From Roseicitreum antarcticum (GTDB lineage: Bacteria > Pseudomonadota > Alphaproteobacteria > Rhodobacterales > Rhodobacteraceae), in NCBI RefSeq assembly GCF_014681765.1, contig NZ_CP061498.1:620001-684000 (forward strand): a DNA stretch of 64,000 bases. Direction: 5' to 3'. Within the stretch, counting starts at the first letter, position 1. Each line of letters starts with the position of its first letter. The notes below the pieces were generated by a model, which saw only the letters and a program-made list of their open reading frames with translations, was not told the DNA's origin and searched no databases. Below, piece by piece: positions 27,925-39,468 of the stretch. Made by a program: the position numbers and the translations under genes.

Positions 27925-30270
27925 ATGGTGGTGTCGCAAACTTTGATCATGCTCAGCCATGGGGTGGCGTACAGGTGGGCCTTGATCTGGGGCGGGGCAT
28001 CGCTGGCGGTGGCGCTGGCGATTGCGCTGGCACTGACACCTTATGACCCGCGCGCACTTTTTGCAGCAACTGTCGCGGCCAGCCTGCTGTGCGTCGGCCT
28101 TGGGCTTGGCGCGCTGCGCTGGTGGCGGCGGCAGAAGGGCCTGGCGGTGGCTTCCCTGTTCGAGGCTGCGCTGGCCCATGCACCGCATCCTGCCTGTCTG
28201 ACCGACCCTGCCACCGGGCGGGTGATCTGGCAGAACGCGGCGGCAGGGGCTCTTTGGGGGGTAGCGCCCGGGCATGCGATGGCCGAACTTCTGGGCGACT
28301 GGCTGGCGGATGGACCGGGCAAGATGGCGCAGTTGCACGACCGGCTGGAGGCGCAGGGCGTGGTGCAACACAGCATCGTCACCCGGCGTGGCGCGATGTC
28401 GCTGACCGGTTATCGCCACCACGGTGGGTTGCATGTCTGGCAGATGGTGCCGCAGGGCCGGGGCTTCTATCTTTCAGAGCGCGATGACGCCTCGCCGCTG
28501 GCCGATCTGCCCGCGCCGGTGCTGCGGGTCGATGCCGCCAACCGCATCATCAGCATGAACGCCGTCGCGCGGTCCGTGCTGATCCCATTGCCGCAGTACC
28601 TGACGGATCTGTTCCACGAGGTTTCGCCGACCTTTGGCGAATTATGCGACCTTGGCCCGATGGGCGGGCAGGGGCATGCGGTCGTGCTGGACCTGCCCGT
28701 GCGCGATGGTGCGCGCGACATCGCGCTGATCCCCGTCCCCGACGAGATCGGGCTTCGCCCGGTCGGCGGATGGACCTTTGACGACCTGCCGGTGGCAACG
28801 GTGCGATTGAAAAGCAGCGGTGAGGTCGTCGCGGTCAACCGGTTGGCGCGCAATCTGTTGTCGGTGCAACCCGGGCAGCGCGCGCAATTCTCGAATCTGG
28901 TCGAAGGGCTGGGCCGTCCCGTGGCTGACTGGCTGCAAGATGCTGTGGCGGGCCGGTCGCTCAACCGTCCTGAGGTGCTGCGCATCAGCCAGTCCAATGC
29001 CGACCGCTATGTGCAGGTGACGCTGCGCAAATCCGATTTTTGCGGCCCCGGCGAGGTCATGGGCGAATTGACCGATGCGACCGCCCTGCGCACCCTGGAA
29101 GAGCAGTTTGTCCAAAGTCAGAAGATGGAGGCGATCGGCCAGCTTGCCGGTGGGATCGCGCATGATTTCAACAACCTGCTGACCGCGATCAACGGCTATT
29201 GCGACCTGCTTTTGCTGCGCCATGACACCAGCGATCCCGATTATCCCGACCTGGTGCAGATCCAGCAGAATGCCAACCGCGCGGCCTCGCTGGTGCGCCA
29301 GCTTTTGGCCTTTTCGCGCAAGCAGACGATGCAGCCCGAGGTACTGGACCTGGGCGACACGATGTCCGAACTCAGCCATCTGCTCAACCGGCTGGTGGGG
29401 CAGAAAATCACGCTGACCTTCCGGCATGACGACAATCTGGGCCATATCCGCGCGGACAAGCGCCAGTTGGAGCAGGTGATCGTCAACCTCGTGGTCAACG
29501 CCCGCGACGCCATGCCCATGGGCGGCGAGATCCGGCTGGAAACCGAAGCGGTGGTGCTGACGCAAGATCTGGTGCGCGACGGCGCCGTTGTCGCGCCGGG
29601 GTCCTATGCGGTGATCCGGGTGGTGGATGAGGGGGTGGGCATTCCCGCGGACAGATTGCCCCGGATATTTCAGCCGTTCTACACGACCAAACGCACGGGT
29701 GAGGGGACGGGGCTGGGCCTGTCGACCGCTTATGGCATCGTCAAGCAGAGCGGCGGCTTCATCTTTGCCGACAGCCTGGAGCGTGGCGGCAGCATCTTCA
29801 CGCTGTATTTCGCCGTTCACCGCCAGAGCGATCCCGACCCCGACACCCCTGGCGAAGTGCATGCCCCCCTCGGCCCGCCGCAGGCCGAGATTCCCCCCGC
29901 GATCGCTGGCGGCGTCATCTTGCTCGTCGAGGATGAGGCCCCTGTGCGCGCCTTTGCGTCGCGCGCCTTGCAGATGCGGGGCCACACCGTGCTGGAGGCG
30001 GATTCGGGCGAGGCCGCGCTGCACCTGCTGGCTGATCCGACGCTGCATATCGATCTGTTCGTGTCCGATGTCAGCATGCCGGGGCTGGACGGGCCGGCCT
30101 GGGTCGGCGAGGCCCGCCGCGACCGGCCCGATGTAAAGGTCGTCTTCATCTCGGGCTACGCGCAGGACAGCGCGGTTGCGGCCCAGACCAGAATCGAGAA
30201 CGCGGAATTCCTGGGCAAGCCGTTCTCGCTGATGGACCTGACCAGCGCCGTCGCCCGCAGCCTGTCCTGA
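27925..30270 (+). CDS. cckA: Cell-cycle hybrid histidine kinase CckA
   Basis: 781 residues from ATG 27925 (ATG 27949 is an alternative). Two membrane helices at about 20-65, then a PAS-like sensor region. HisKA follows with QKMEAIGQLAGGIAHDFNNL, phospho-acceptor His413; the ATPase domain has NLVVNARDAMP and the G-boxes DEGVGIP and GEGTGLGLSTAYGIVKQ. A receiver domain (residues about 660-780) ends the protein, with Asp715 in FVSDVSMPG. CckA phosphorylates ChpT and through it CtrA; in Rhodobacterales this controls motility and gene transfer agents. A perfect CtrA site lies upstream. Confidence 0.95.
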   Translation: MVVSQTLIMLSHGVAYRWALIWGGASLAVALAIALALTPYDPRALFAATVAASLLCVGLGLGALRWWRRQKGLAVASLFEAALAHAPHPACLTDPATGRVIWQNAAAGALWGVAPGHAMAELLGDWLADGPGKMAQLHDRLEAQGVVQHSIVTRRGAMSLTGYRHHGGLHVWQMVPQGRGFYLSERDDASPLADLPAPVLRVDAANRIISMNAVARSVLIPLPQYLTDLFHEVSPTFGELCDLGPMGGQGHAVVLDLPVRDGARDIALIPVPDEIGLRPVGGWTFDDLPVATVRLKSSGEVVAVNRLARNLLSVQPGQRAQFSNLVEGLGRPVADWLQDAVAGRSLNRPEVLRISQSNADRYVQVTLRKSDFCGPGEVMGELTDATALRTLEEQFVQSQKMEAIGQLAGGIAHDFNNLLTAINGYCDLLLLRHDTSDPDYPDLVQIQQNANRAASLVRQLLAFSRKQTMQPEVLDLGDTMSELSHLLNRLVGQKITLTFRHDDNLGHIRADKRQLEQVIVNLVVNARDAMPMGGEIRLETEAVVLTQDLVRDGAVVAPGSYAVIRVVDEGVGIPADRLPRIFQPFYTTKRTGEGTGLGLSTAYGIVKQSGGFIFADSLERGGSIFTLYFAVHRQSDPDPDTPGEVHAPLGPPQAEIPPAIAGGVILLVEDEAPVRAFASRALQMRGHTVLEADSGEAALHLLADPTLHIDLFVSDVSMPGLDGPAWVGEARRDRPDVKVVFISGYAQDSAVAAQTRIENAEFLGKPFSLMDLTSAVARSLS

Positions 30271-30635
30271 GCGCTACGCCCTGATGAAGGGCTCCCTGCG
30301 ATCATGTGCTCTGCGGGCAGACAGGGCGTCGGGGGCGTCGCGACCCGGGGCCGTGTCGGGGCCGTGTCGGTGCCGTGTCGGTGCGGCCCGCGCGGAGGGC
30401 CACGCCAGACAACCGGGCCTGTGTCATGCGCCCTGGCCAACGTGCAGGGCGCGCAAGGCTTGGCTTTCCTGCGCTATTGGCAGCGTTGTGCCGCTTGTTG
30501 GGCACGCGAAAGCTGTCGCAGCGCCGTCCGCCGCAGGGCGCGGTTTGGACTTGAAACGCGCAGCACCACCCCCTACCACTCGGCCCTCAATGGCCCCCTT
30601 GCGACGGGCCTACAGGCACAGATCAGGGGACCAGA
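30271..30635. other. 365-base gap between cckA and cobT; 11-bp tandem repeat
   Basis: The unit GGGGCCGTGTC is repeated at 30347, 30358 and 30369 (third copy with one change), with a partial fourth. A small stem GCCCT/AGGGC (30278-30292) follows cckA. I looked for the conserved parts of a cobalamin riboswitch before cobT and did not find them. No gene recognised. Confidence 0.55.
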
Positions 30636-31664
30636 ATGACAGATCAGGACCGCGCCGCCTTCCGCGCCAGCGTGCAGCATGCCATCGACACCAAGACGAA
30701 GCCGCCCGGGTCGCTGGGCCGGATCGAGGATCTGGCGATGCAGGTTGCCTTGGTGCAGCGCAGCCTGACGCCCCGGATGGCGCAATGCACCCTGACGATC
30801 TTTGCCGCCGATCATGGCATCGCGACCGAGGGCGTCTCGGCGTTTCCGCAAGCGGTCACGCGCCAGATGGTGGGGAATTTCCTTGCTGGCGGCGCGGCCG
30901 CCAATGTCTTTGCCGCGCAGTTGGGCATCGCGGTGCAGGTGGTCGACGCGGGTGTGGCGGGCCCCGCGATGGCCGCGCCGGGCCTGATCGACCGGCGCGT
31001 CGGCGCGGGCACCGCCAGCTTTCTGCGCGGCCCTGCGATGACGCCCGCCCAGGTCGAACAGGCGTTGGCGGCGGGTACGGCGATCGCGGGCGCGACATCG
31101 GGCGATGCGCTGGCCTTCGGGGAAATGGGCATCGGCAATACCGCCACGGCGGCGATCCTGGCGCATAAGCTGACCGCGCTGCCGCTGGATGTTCTGGTGG
31201 GCCGGGGCACCGGGCTGGATGATGCCGGTGTGACGCGCAAACACGACATCTTGGCGCGCGCTGCGGCACGGGTCGCAGGCACGCTGACGCCGATGGAGGT
31301 ATTGGCCGAGTACGGCGGGTTCGAGATCGTGATGATGGCGGGCGCGATGCGGGCAACGGCGCAGGCCGGGCGCGTGGTGCTGGTGGATGGGTTCATCGCC
31401 ACGGTCGCCGCGCTGGCGGCGGTGCAACTTGCGCCCGAGATCCGCCCCGCGCTGGTCTTTGCACATCAAAGCGCCGAGGCCGGCCACAGCATAGTGTTGG
31501 AGTGGTTGCAGGCCCAACCCCTGCTGTCGCTCGACATGCGGCTGGGCGAGGGGACGGGCGCGCTGCTGGCCTGGCCCATGGTGCAGGCCGCTGCGGCGAT
31601 GCTGCGCGACATGGCCAGTTTCGACAGCGCAGGCGTCAGCTCGGGCGTCGATTCGGAGGATTAA
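30636..31664 (+). CDS. cobT: Nicotinate-nucleotide--dimethylbenzimidazole phosphoribosyltransferase
   Basis: 342 residues. It makes alpha-ribazole 5'-phosphate from dimethylbenzimidazole and nicotinate mononucleotide, for the lower ligand of B12. Motifs: KPPGSLGRIEDLA near residue 20, FAADHGIATEGVSAFPQAVT, GEMGIGNTATAAIL, and the late Glu in YGGFEIVMMAGAM that acts as catalytic base in the family. AGGGG precedes ATG 30636. First gene of cobT-cobS-cobC-cobU, with spacing of 4 bases or overlaps throughout. Confidence 0.96.
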   Translation: MTDQDRAAFRASVQHAIDTKTKPPGSLGRIEDLAMQVALVQRSLTPRMAQCTLTIFAADHGIATEGVSAFPQAVTRQMVGNFLAGGAAANVFAAQLGIAVQVVDAGVAGPAMAAPGLIDRRVGAGTASFLRGPAMTPAQVEQALAAGTAIAGATSGDALAFGEMGIGNTATAAILAHKLTALPLDVLVGRGTGLDDAGVTRKHDILARAAARVAGTLTPMEVLAEYGGFEIVMMAGAMRATAQAGRVVLVDGFIATVAALAAVQLAPEIRPALVFAHQSAEAGHSIVLEWLQAQPLLSLDMRLGEGTGALLAWPMVQAAAAMLRDMASFDSAGVSSGVDSED

Positions 31665-31668
31665 GCCA

Positions 31669-32445
31669 GTGACCGGCCTGCGTGATCATCTGGCGGCGCT
31701 GATACTGGCGGTGCAGTTCCTGACCCGGCTGCCCTTGCCTTTCGATGTGTTCAGTGCGCCGCGCATGGCGCTGGCGCCGCAATGGTTCGGCGCGGTGGGG
31801 CTGTTGACCGGCGGGCTGATGGCCGGGTGTGTGCTGCTGTTCGCGCAGGTGCTGCCCATGTCGCTTGCCGTTTTGCTCAGCGTTACGCTGGGCATCTGGC
31901 TGACCGGCGCGCTGCATGAGGACGGTTTCGCCGACACCTGCGACGGGCTGGGCGGCGGGGGCACTGCCGCGCGCGCGCTGGAGATCATGCGCGACAGCCG
32001 GATTGGCGCATATGGTGCGTTGGGGTTGATGCTGCTGCTGGCGTTGAAGGTGCTGGCTCTGGTGCAACTGGGGGCCTCGGGCGCGCTGGCGGTGGCTGTG
32101 GCATTGGTGGCGGGCCAGTCGGTCAGCCGGGTGATGATGACGGTCGCCTTGCGCAGCGGCGCGTATCTGCGGTCTGGTGGCGGCGCGGGGGCGGCGATGG
32201 TGCAGCCCTTCGCGCCCATGGGTTGGCTGGTGCTGGGCCTGTCTGGCGGCCTTGGCGCGGGGCTGGCCGCGACCGTCCTGCCGCTGGGCGCGGTCGCGCT
32301 GGGGGGCGTTGCGTCGGCGCTGGGGCTGTTCACCTTGCGTCGGATCTATCTGCGCCGGTTGGGCGGGCATACTGGCGATCTTCTGGGCGCGGTGCAGCAG
32401 GTGAGTGAAGTCGCGTTTTATCTGGGGGTGCTGATATGGCTTTGA
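31669..32445 (+). CDS. cobS: Adenosylcobinamide-GDP ribazoletransferase
   Basis: 258 residues, starting at a GTG (31669) with GGAGGA upstream, four bases after cobT. It joins alpha-ribazole(-phosphate) to adenosylcobinamide-GDP, the last assembly step of B12, at the inner membrane. About seven hydrophobic helices are visible; the conserved N-terminal AVQFLTRLPLPF and the active loop GALHEDGFADTCDGLGGG (acidic, metal-binding) are intact, with EIMRDSRIGAYG following. Confidence 0.95.
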   Translation: MTGLRDHLAALILAVQFLTRLPLPFDVFSAPRMALAPQWFGAVGLLTGGLMAGCVLLFAQVLPMSLAVLLSVTLGIWLTGALHEDGFADTCDGLGGGGTAARALEIMRDSRIGAYGALGLMLLLALKVLALVQLGASGALAVAVALVAGQSVSRVMMTVALRSGAYLRSGGGAGAAMVQPFAPMGWLVLGLSGGLGAGLAATVLPLGAVALGGVASALGLFTLRRIYLRRLGGHTGDLLGAVQQVSEVAFYLGVLIWL

Positions 32446-32999
32446 TCCTGGTACGTCACACGCGGCCCCTTGATGCGGCGGGCCGCTGCTATGGACGCAG
32501 CGATCTGGCATTGGATGACGGATTCGAGGCGCATGCCGCCCGGCTGGTGGATGCGCTGCCCGCCGTGGCGCGGGTCGTTACCTCGCCGCTGTCGCGTTGT
32601 GCGCGGCTGGCCGGGGTTATCGCGGGCGCGCGCGGCCTGCCGCTGACGACCGACCCCCGCCTGACCGAGATCGACTTTGGTGCGTGGGAAGGGGTCGAAT
32701 GGGATGCGATCCCGCGCGCGGCGCTGGACGCCTGGGCCGCCGATCTGTTGCACGCCCGCCCGCATGGCGGCGAGTCGGTGGCGATGCTGCGCGACCGGGC
32801 CTTTGCCGCCTTCGCGCATTGGGGCGCGCAGGGTGCGGGGCAGGGTGCGGGGCAGGGCGGCGACAGCCTGCTGGTGACGCATCACGGTGTTATCAAGGCC
32901 GCGCGGTTCCTGACCGAGGGCGCGGCGGCATGGTCGTCGAACCTCGATTTCGGCGGTTGGATCACGCTGTCGGACAAGGTGGTGCCCGATGCAAGCTGA
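32436..32999 (+). CDS. cobC: Histidine phosphatase-family alpha-ribazole phosphatase
   Basis: 187 residues, overlapping cobS by 10 bases. The phosphohistidine motif LVRHTRPL is at residues 5-12, a second conserved Arg in TSPLSRCARLA, Glu in EIDFGAWEG and the distal His in VTHHGVIKA. It removes phosphate from alpha-ribazole 5'-phosphate (or adenosylcobalamin 5'-phosphate), which suits its place between cobS and cobU. A 12-base in-frame repeat near 32830 encodes AQGAGQGAGQGG in a loop. Confidence 0.88.
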   Translation: MALILVRHTRPLDAAGRCYGRSDLALDDGFEAHAARLVDALPAVARVVTSPLSRCARLAGVIAGARGLPLTTDPRLTEIDFGAWEGVEWDAIPRAALDAWAADLLHARPHGGESVAMLRDRAFAAFAHWGAQGAGQGAGQGGDSLLVTHHGVIKAARFLTEGAAAWSSNLDFGGWITLSDKVVPDAS

Positions 33000-33510
33000 C
33001 GCCCCCCTCACCTTGATCCTTGGCGGCGCGCGGTCCGGCAAATCCGCGTTGGCCGAAGCCGAGGTGACAGCCCGCCCCGGTCCCTGGACGTATATCGCCA
33101 CCGCACAGGCTTTTGACACCGAGATGGCCGAACGCATCGCCCAGCACCGCGCCGATCGCGTGCCGGGCTGGCGCACGGTGGAGGCGCCGCTGGATCTGGC
33201 GGGCGCGCTGAAGGCGCTGCCCCCTGGCCAACCCGTGCTGGTAGATTGCCTGACGCTGTGGCTGTCAAACCACCTGCTGGCCGAGCATGAGTTGATCGTG
33301 GTCAACAACGGCCTGATGGCCGCGCTGCAGGCGCGGCGCGGCCCGGTCTGGCTGGTCGCCAATGAGGTAGGATTGGGCATCGTGCCAGACAACGCGCTGG
33401 CCCGCCGGTTTCGCGACGCGGCGGGGCGGCTGAACCAGCAGATCGCGGCACAGGCCGACCGCGTGGTCTTCGTCGCGGCGGGGCTGCCGCTGATGCTGAA
33501 GGGCGGGTAG
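32989..33510 (+). CDS. cobU: Adenosylcobinamide kinase / adenosylcobinamide-phosphate guanylyltransferase
   Basis: 173 residues (CobU/CobP family), overlapping cobC by 11 bases. The P-loop LGGARSGKSALAE is at residues 11-23; the kinase/guanylyltransferase signatures TAQAFDTEMAERIAQHRADR, VDCLTLWLSNHLL and VANEVGLGIVPDNALARRFRD are complete. It phosphorylates adenosylcobinamide and then adds GMP, producing the substrate of CobS. It closes the B12 lower-loop operon. A GC hairpin (stem 33574-33583 with 33606-33615) follows and may end transcription. Confidence 0.95.
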   Translation: MQADAPLTLILGGARSGKSALAEAEVTARPGPWTYIATAQAFDTEMAERIAQHRADRVPGWRTVEAPLDLAGALKALPPGQPVLVDCLTLWLSNHLLAEHELIVVNNGLMAALQARRGPVWLVANEVGLGIVPDNALARRFRDAAGRLNQQIAAQADRVVFVAAGLPLMLKGG

Positions 33511-33807
33511 CACCTGTCACGCAGAATTGCGCGCCGTGTTCGTGGCTTATGGAGATGCGATGATCGCAGGTCAGCGCGCGCGGCGCGGGCGTGAAGGAAC
33601 GCGCCCCGCGCGCGCAGGGCGTTGGAAAAGTTGATACTTGGGGAATTTTCCGTTCGGTAGCGGGGGCAGATGCCTGATCGACGCGGATCGTGGCGCATGC
33701 CCCGCGATGCGCCGCGGGCCAGCCTGTCAGCGACCACACCCCTTGGCCGGACCGGTGGTGGCCGCGCCACCTTGCGCCCGGCCTGTGTTCCCGGCACAAC
33801 ATCGTGC

Positions 33808-34749
33808 ATGAGCCAGAAATCCCCACCCCCCCGCCGCACGCCCCCGACCCCCGCACCCGCTGGTCGTCCTGTGGTGGGTATCTTGTGGATGCTGACCACG
33901 GGGATGTGTTTTGTCGCGGTGACGGCCATCGTCAAATACCTGGGCACCGAGATGCCCGCCGCGCAATCGGCCTTTTTGCGCTATGCGCTGGGGCTGGTCT
34001 TCCTGATCCCCATGCTGCCGTCGCTGGCGCGCGCGCAACTGGACCGGAGGGCGCTGGGGCTGTTTGGTCTGCGCGGCGCGGTTCATTCCATTGGCGTGAT
34101 CTTGTGGTTTTATGCCATGACCCAGATCCCGCTGGCCGAGGTGACGGCGATGAATTACCTCTCGCCCATCTATGTAGCCATCGGAGCGGCCTTGTTCCTG
34201 GGCGAGAAACTGGCGGCGCGGCGCGTCATGGCGATTGCGGTAGGTCTTCTGGGTGCGGTCATCATCCTGCGCCCCGGGTTTCGTGAGATCTCACCCGGAC
34301 ATATCGCCATGCTGGGCACGGCGGTGCTGTTCGCGGGCTCTTACCTGATTGCCAAGGCGATGTCGGGGCGGGTCAATGCGGCGGTCGTCGTGGCGATGGT
34401 GTCGATCACGGTGACCATCGGGCTGGCCCCCTTTGCCGCCGTGGACTGGGTCACGCCCAGCCTGCACCAACTGGGTGGCCTGTTCCTGGTCGCGGCATTC
34501 GCCACGGCGGGGCATTACACCATGACGCTGGCCTTCGCCGCCGCACCGCTGACGGTGACGCAGCCGGTGACTTTCTTGCAACTGGTCTGGGCGGTGCTGC
34601 TGGGCGCGCTGGTCTTTGCCGAACCCGTTGACGGTTGGGTGCTGCTGGGCGGCGGGATCATCATGGCATCGGTCAGTTTCATCACCTGGCGCGAGGCGAT
34701 GCTGCGCCGCCGCCCGGTCACGCCGACCTCAGTGGAGACGAAGCTGTAA
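33808..34749 (+). CDS. EamA/DMT-family transporter
   Basis: 313 residues from ATG 33808 (MSQKSPPPRRTPP), giving a Pro-rich cytoplasmic tail before the first helix at VVGILWMLTTGMCFVAVTAI. No strong ribosome-binding site is present at this start; an upstream ATG at 33670 follows GGGGGC but the extra sequence looks non-coding. Two EamA repeats with about ten membrane helices are clear, including the inter-repeat AMNYLSPIYVAIGAALFLGE. Family members move small metabolites; substrate unknown. It is unrelated in operon terms to the cob genes and faces mnmA tail to tail. Confidence 0.85.
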   Translation: MSQKSPPPRRTPPTPAPAGRPVVGILWMLTTGMCFVAVTAIVKYLGTEMPAAQSAFLRYALGLVFLIPMLPSLARAQLDRRALGLFGLRGAVHSIGVILWFYAMTQIPLAEVTAMNYLSPIYVAIGAALFLGEKLAARRVMAIAVGLLGAVIILRPGFREISPGHIAMLGTAVLFAGSYLIAKAMSGRVNAAVVVAMVSITVTIGLAPFAAVDWVTPSLHQLGGLFLVAAFATAGHYTMTLAFAAAPLTVTQPVTFLQLVWAVLLGALVFAEPVDGWVLLGGGIIMASVSFITWREAMLRRRPVTPTSVETKL

Positions 34750-34761
34750 GGGCGCTGCCTT

Positions 34762-35943
34762 TCAGCGGCCCTTCCAGATCCATCCGCCGCCAAAGATCCG
34801 CGTGCCCTCGGGGTCATAGAATACGCAGGCTTGCCCGGGGCTGATGCCTTCCTCAGGCGACAAGAGCGTGACCTCGGCTTCGCCATCGCCCAAGGGGCGC
34901 AAGATCGCAGGGCGGGGCGGGCGGGTTGAGCGCAGCTTGACGGATACATGCCATTCCGCCTGGCTGTTCAGGGCCGCGTCGCCCAACCAGTTGATCTCGC
35001 GCAGCGGCACGGTACGGGTGGCAAGCGCGGTGCGCGGCCCCACGATCACGCGGCGCGCATCGGGGTCCAGCCGCACGACATAGAGCGGGTCAGCATGCCC
35101 GCCGATCCCAAGGCCCCGGCGCTGCCCGATGGTGTAGTGAATCACCCCCGCGTGCTGGCCGACAACATTGCCGTCCATATCCACGATCTCGCCCGGGTCT
35201 GCGGCATTCGGTCGCAGTTTGCGGATCACCGCAGCGTAATCGCCGTCGGGCACGAAACAGATGTCCTGGCTGTCGGGCTTGTCCGCCACGCTCAGCCCGT
35301 GTTTCAGCGCCAACGCGCGGGTCTCCGCCTTCGTGGGCAGATGGCCCAGTGGGAAACGCAGATAATCCAGCTGTTCGGCGGTGGTGGAAAACAGGAAATA
35401 CGACTGGTCGCGCACCGGGTCGGCGGCCATGTGTAACTCAGCGCCCTGCGGGCCTGACTTGCGCTGGATATAATGGCCGGTCGCCATGCAATCGGCATCC
35501 AGATCGCGCGCGGTCTGCAAAAGGTCCTTGAACTTCACCCGTTCGTTGCAGCGGATACAGGGGACCGGGGTCGCGCCTGCCAGGTAGCTGTCGGCGAATT
35601 CGTCAATCACGGCTTCACGAAAAGTGTTTTCGTAATCAAGGACATAATGCGGGAAGCCCATCGCCTCGGCCACGCGGCGGGCGTCATGAATATCGCGGCC
35701 CGCGCAGCACGCGCCCTTTTTTGCCAGTGCTGCGCCATGGTCGTAAAGCTGCAAGGTCACGCCGACCACGTCATACCCTTCGGCGGCCAGTTCCGCCGCC
35801 ACGACCGAGCTGTCGACGCCGCCCGACATGGCCACGACCACCCGCGTATCGGCAGGCGCTTTGGCAAAGCCAAGCGAGTTCAGCGCCGGGGCGTCTGCCT
35901 GTGCGCCCATCATCTGCGCTGTCGATGCGATGTCATTGGCCAT
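34762..35943 (-). CDS. mnmA: tRNA-specific 2-thiouridylase MnmA
   Basis: 393 residues from ATG 35943 (GGAAGGG upstream). It installs sulfur at U34 of Lys, Glu and Gln tRNAs. The PP-loop [15 protein letters not shown] is at about residues 35-49; [15 protein letters not shown], the catalytic Cys in [12 protein letters not shown] and the second Cys in [13 protein letters not shown] are all present, as is [12 protein letters not shown]. The C-terminal beta domains end with CVFYDPEG. It is divergent from sciP, across 133 bases. Confidence 0.97.
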   Translation of the reverse strand: MANDIASTAQMMGAQADAPALNSLGFAKAPADTRVVVAMSGGVDSSVVAAELAAEGYDVVGVTLQLYDHGAALAKKGACCAGRDIHDARRVAEAMGFPHYVLDYENTFREAVIDEFADSYLAGATPVPCIRCNERVKFKDLLQTARDLDADCMATGHYIQRKSGPQGAELHMAADPVRDQSYFLFSTTAEQLDYLRFPLGHLPTKAETRALALKHGLSVADKPDSQDICFVPDGDYAAVIRKLRPNAADPGEIVDMDGNVVGQHAGVIHYTIGQRRGLGIGGHADPLYVVRLDPDARRVIVGPRTALATRTVPLREINWLGDAALNSQAEWHVSVKLRSTRPPRPAILRPLGDGEAEVTLLSPEEGISPGQACVFYDPEGTRIFGGGWIWKGR

Positions 35944-36004
35944 TGGAACCCTTCCGAAGTTGTTGGGCAATATAGGAAAATGCAATGTATTCTCAACCCC
36001 AGAC

Positions 36005-36020
36005 CTAACTGCCCATTAAG
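36005..36020. promoter_or_regulatory. Possible CtrA-type site upstream of sciP
   Basis: CTAA-CTGCCCA-TTAAG differs from TTAA-N7-TTAAC at the first base and the last. It lies 57 bases upstream of the sciP start and about as far from mnmA. Weak on its own, but supported by the better sites at cckA and ctrA. Confidence 0.4.
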
Positions 36021-36076
36021 CCTCCTGCGCCAATCTCGCCTGCATGACATGTGAAAGCGCGGCAATGGAGGCTGAG

Positions 36077-36355
36077 ATGTATCTGAAACGGATCAATGGT
36101 CCAAGGGCTGTCACGCTGCCCGACGGTACTGTTTTAACGCGCGCGGATCTGCCGCCCGAAAGCACACGCCGCTGGGTTGCACGGCGCAAGGCAGTGGTGG
36201 TGCAGGCCGTCAACGGCGGCCTGATCACATTGGAAGAGGCGCTGGAACGCTACGACCTGTCCGAGGAAGAGTTCGAACTGTGGCGCGCGGCGATCTCGGA
36301 GCACGGGATTCCCGGCCTGAAAGTTACGACGCTCCAAAAATACCGGCATCTTTAG
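36077..36355 (+). CDS. sciP: CtrA inhibitor SciP (DUF1153 family)
   Basis: 92 residues from ATG 36077, which has GGAGG six bases upstream; an in-frame ATG at 36065 and other upstream codons are less likely. MYLKRINGPRAVTLPDGTVL opens the family pattern, followed by a helix-turn-helix-like region (LITLEEALERYDLSEEEFELW). In Caulobacter SciP binds CtrA and blocks RNA polymerase recruitment at CtrA promoters in G1. Immediate placement before ctrA is typical for Rhodobacterales. Confidence 0.92.
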   Translation: MYLKRINGPRAVTLPDGTVLTRADLPPESTRRWVARRKAVVVQAVNGGLITLEEALERYDLSEEEFELWRAAISEHGIPGLKVTTLQKYRHL

Positions 36356-36382
36356 GTTGCATTCACGAAAAGATGTTGGACG

Positions 36383-36398
36383 GTAACTGTCAGTTAAC
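36383..36398. promoter_or_regulatory. CtrA-type site in the ctrA promoter
   Basis: GTAA-CTGTCAG-TTAAC has one mismatch to TTAA-N7-TTAAC and lies 49 bases upstream of the ctrA start, fitting autoregulation. A GAATC (36439-36443), which is a CcrM-type GANTC methylation site, lies between the ribosome-binding site and the ATG. Confidence 0.65.
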
Positions 36399-36446
36399 CT
36401 TTACTCGTCAGTGTCCTTCGTATGTGTTTTAACCCGGAGAATCTTT

Positions 36447-39468
<3,022 letters not shown>

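Noticed and set aside
30271-30635. Cobalamin riboswitch before cobT
   Set aside because: The conserved B12-box type sequences could not be found by eye; a covariance search would be decisive.
33670-33807. N-terminal extension of the second DMT transporter
   Set aside because: An upstream ATG with a G-rich leader exists, but the 46 extra residues are Arg/Pro-rich without family resemblance; the later ATG precedes the first membrane helix at a normal distance.
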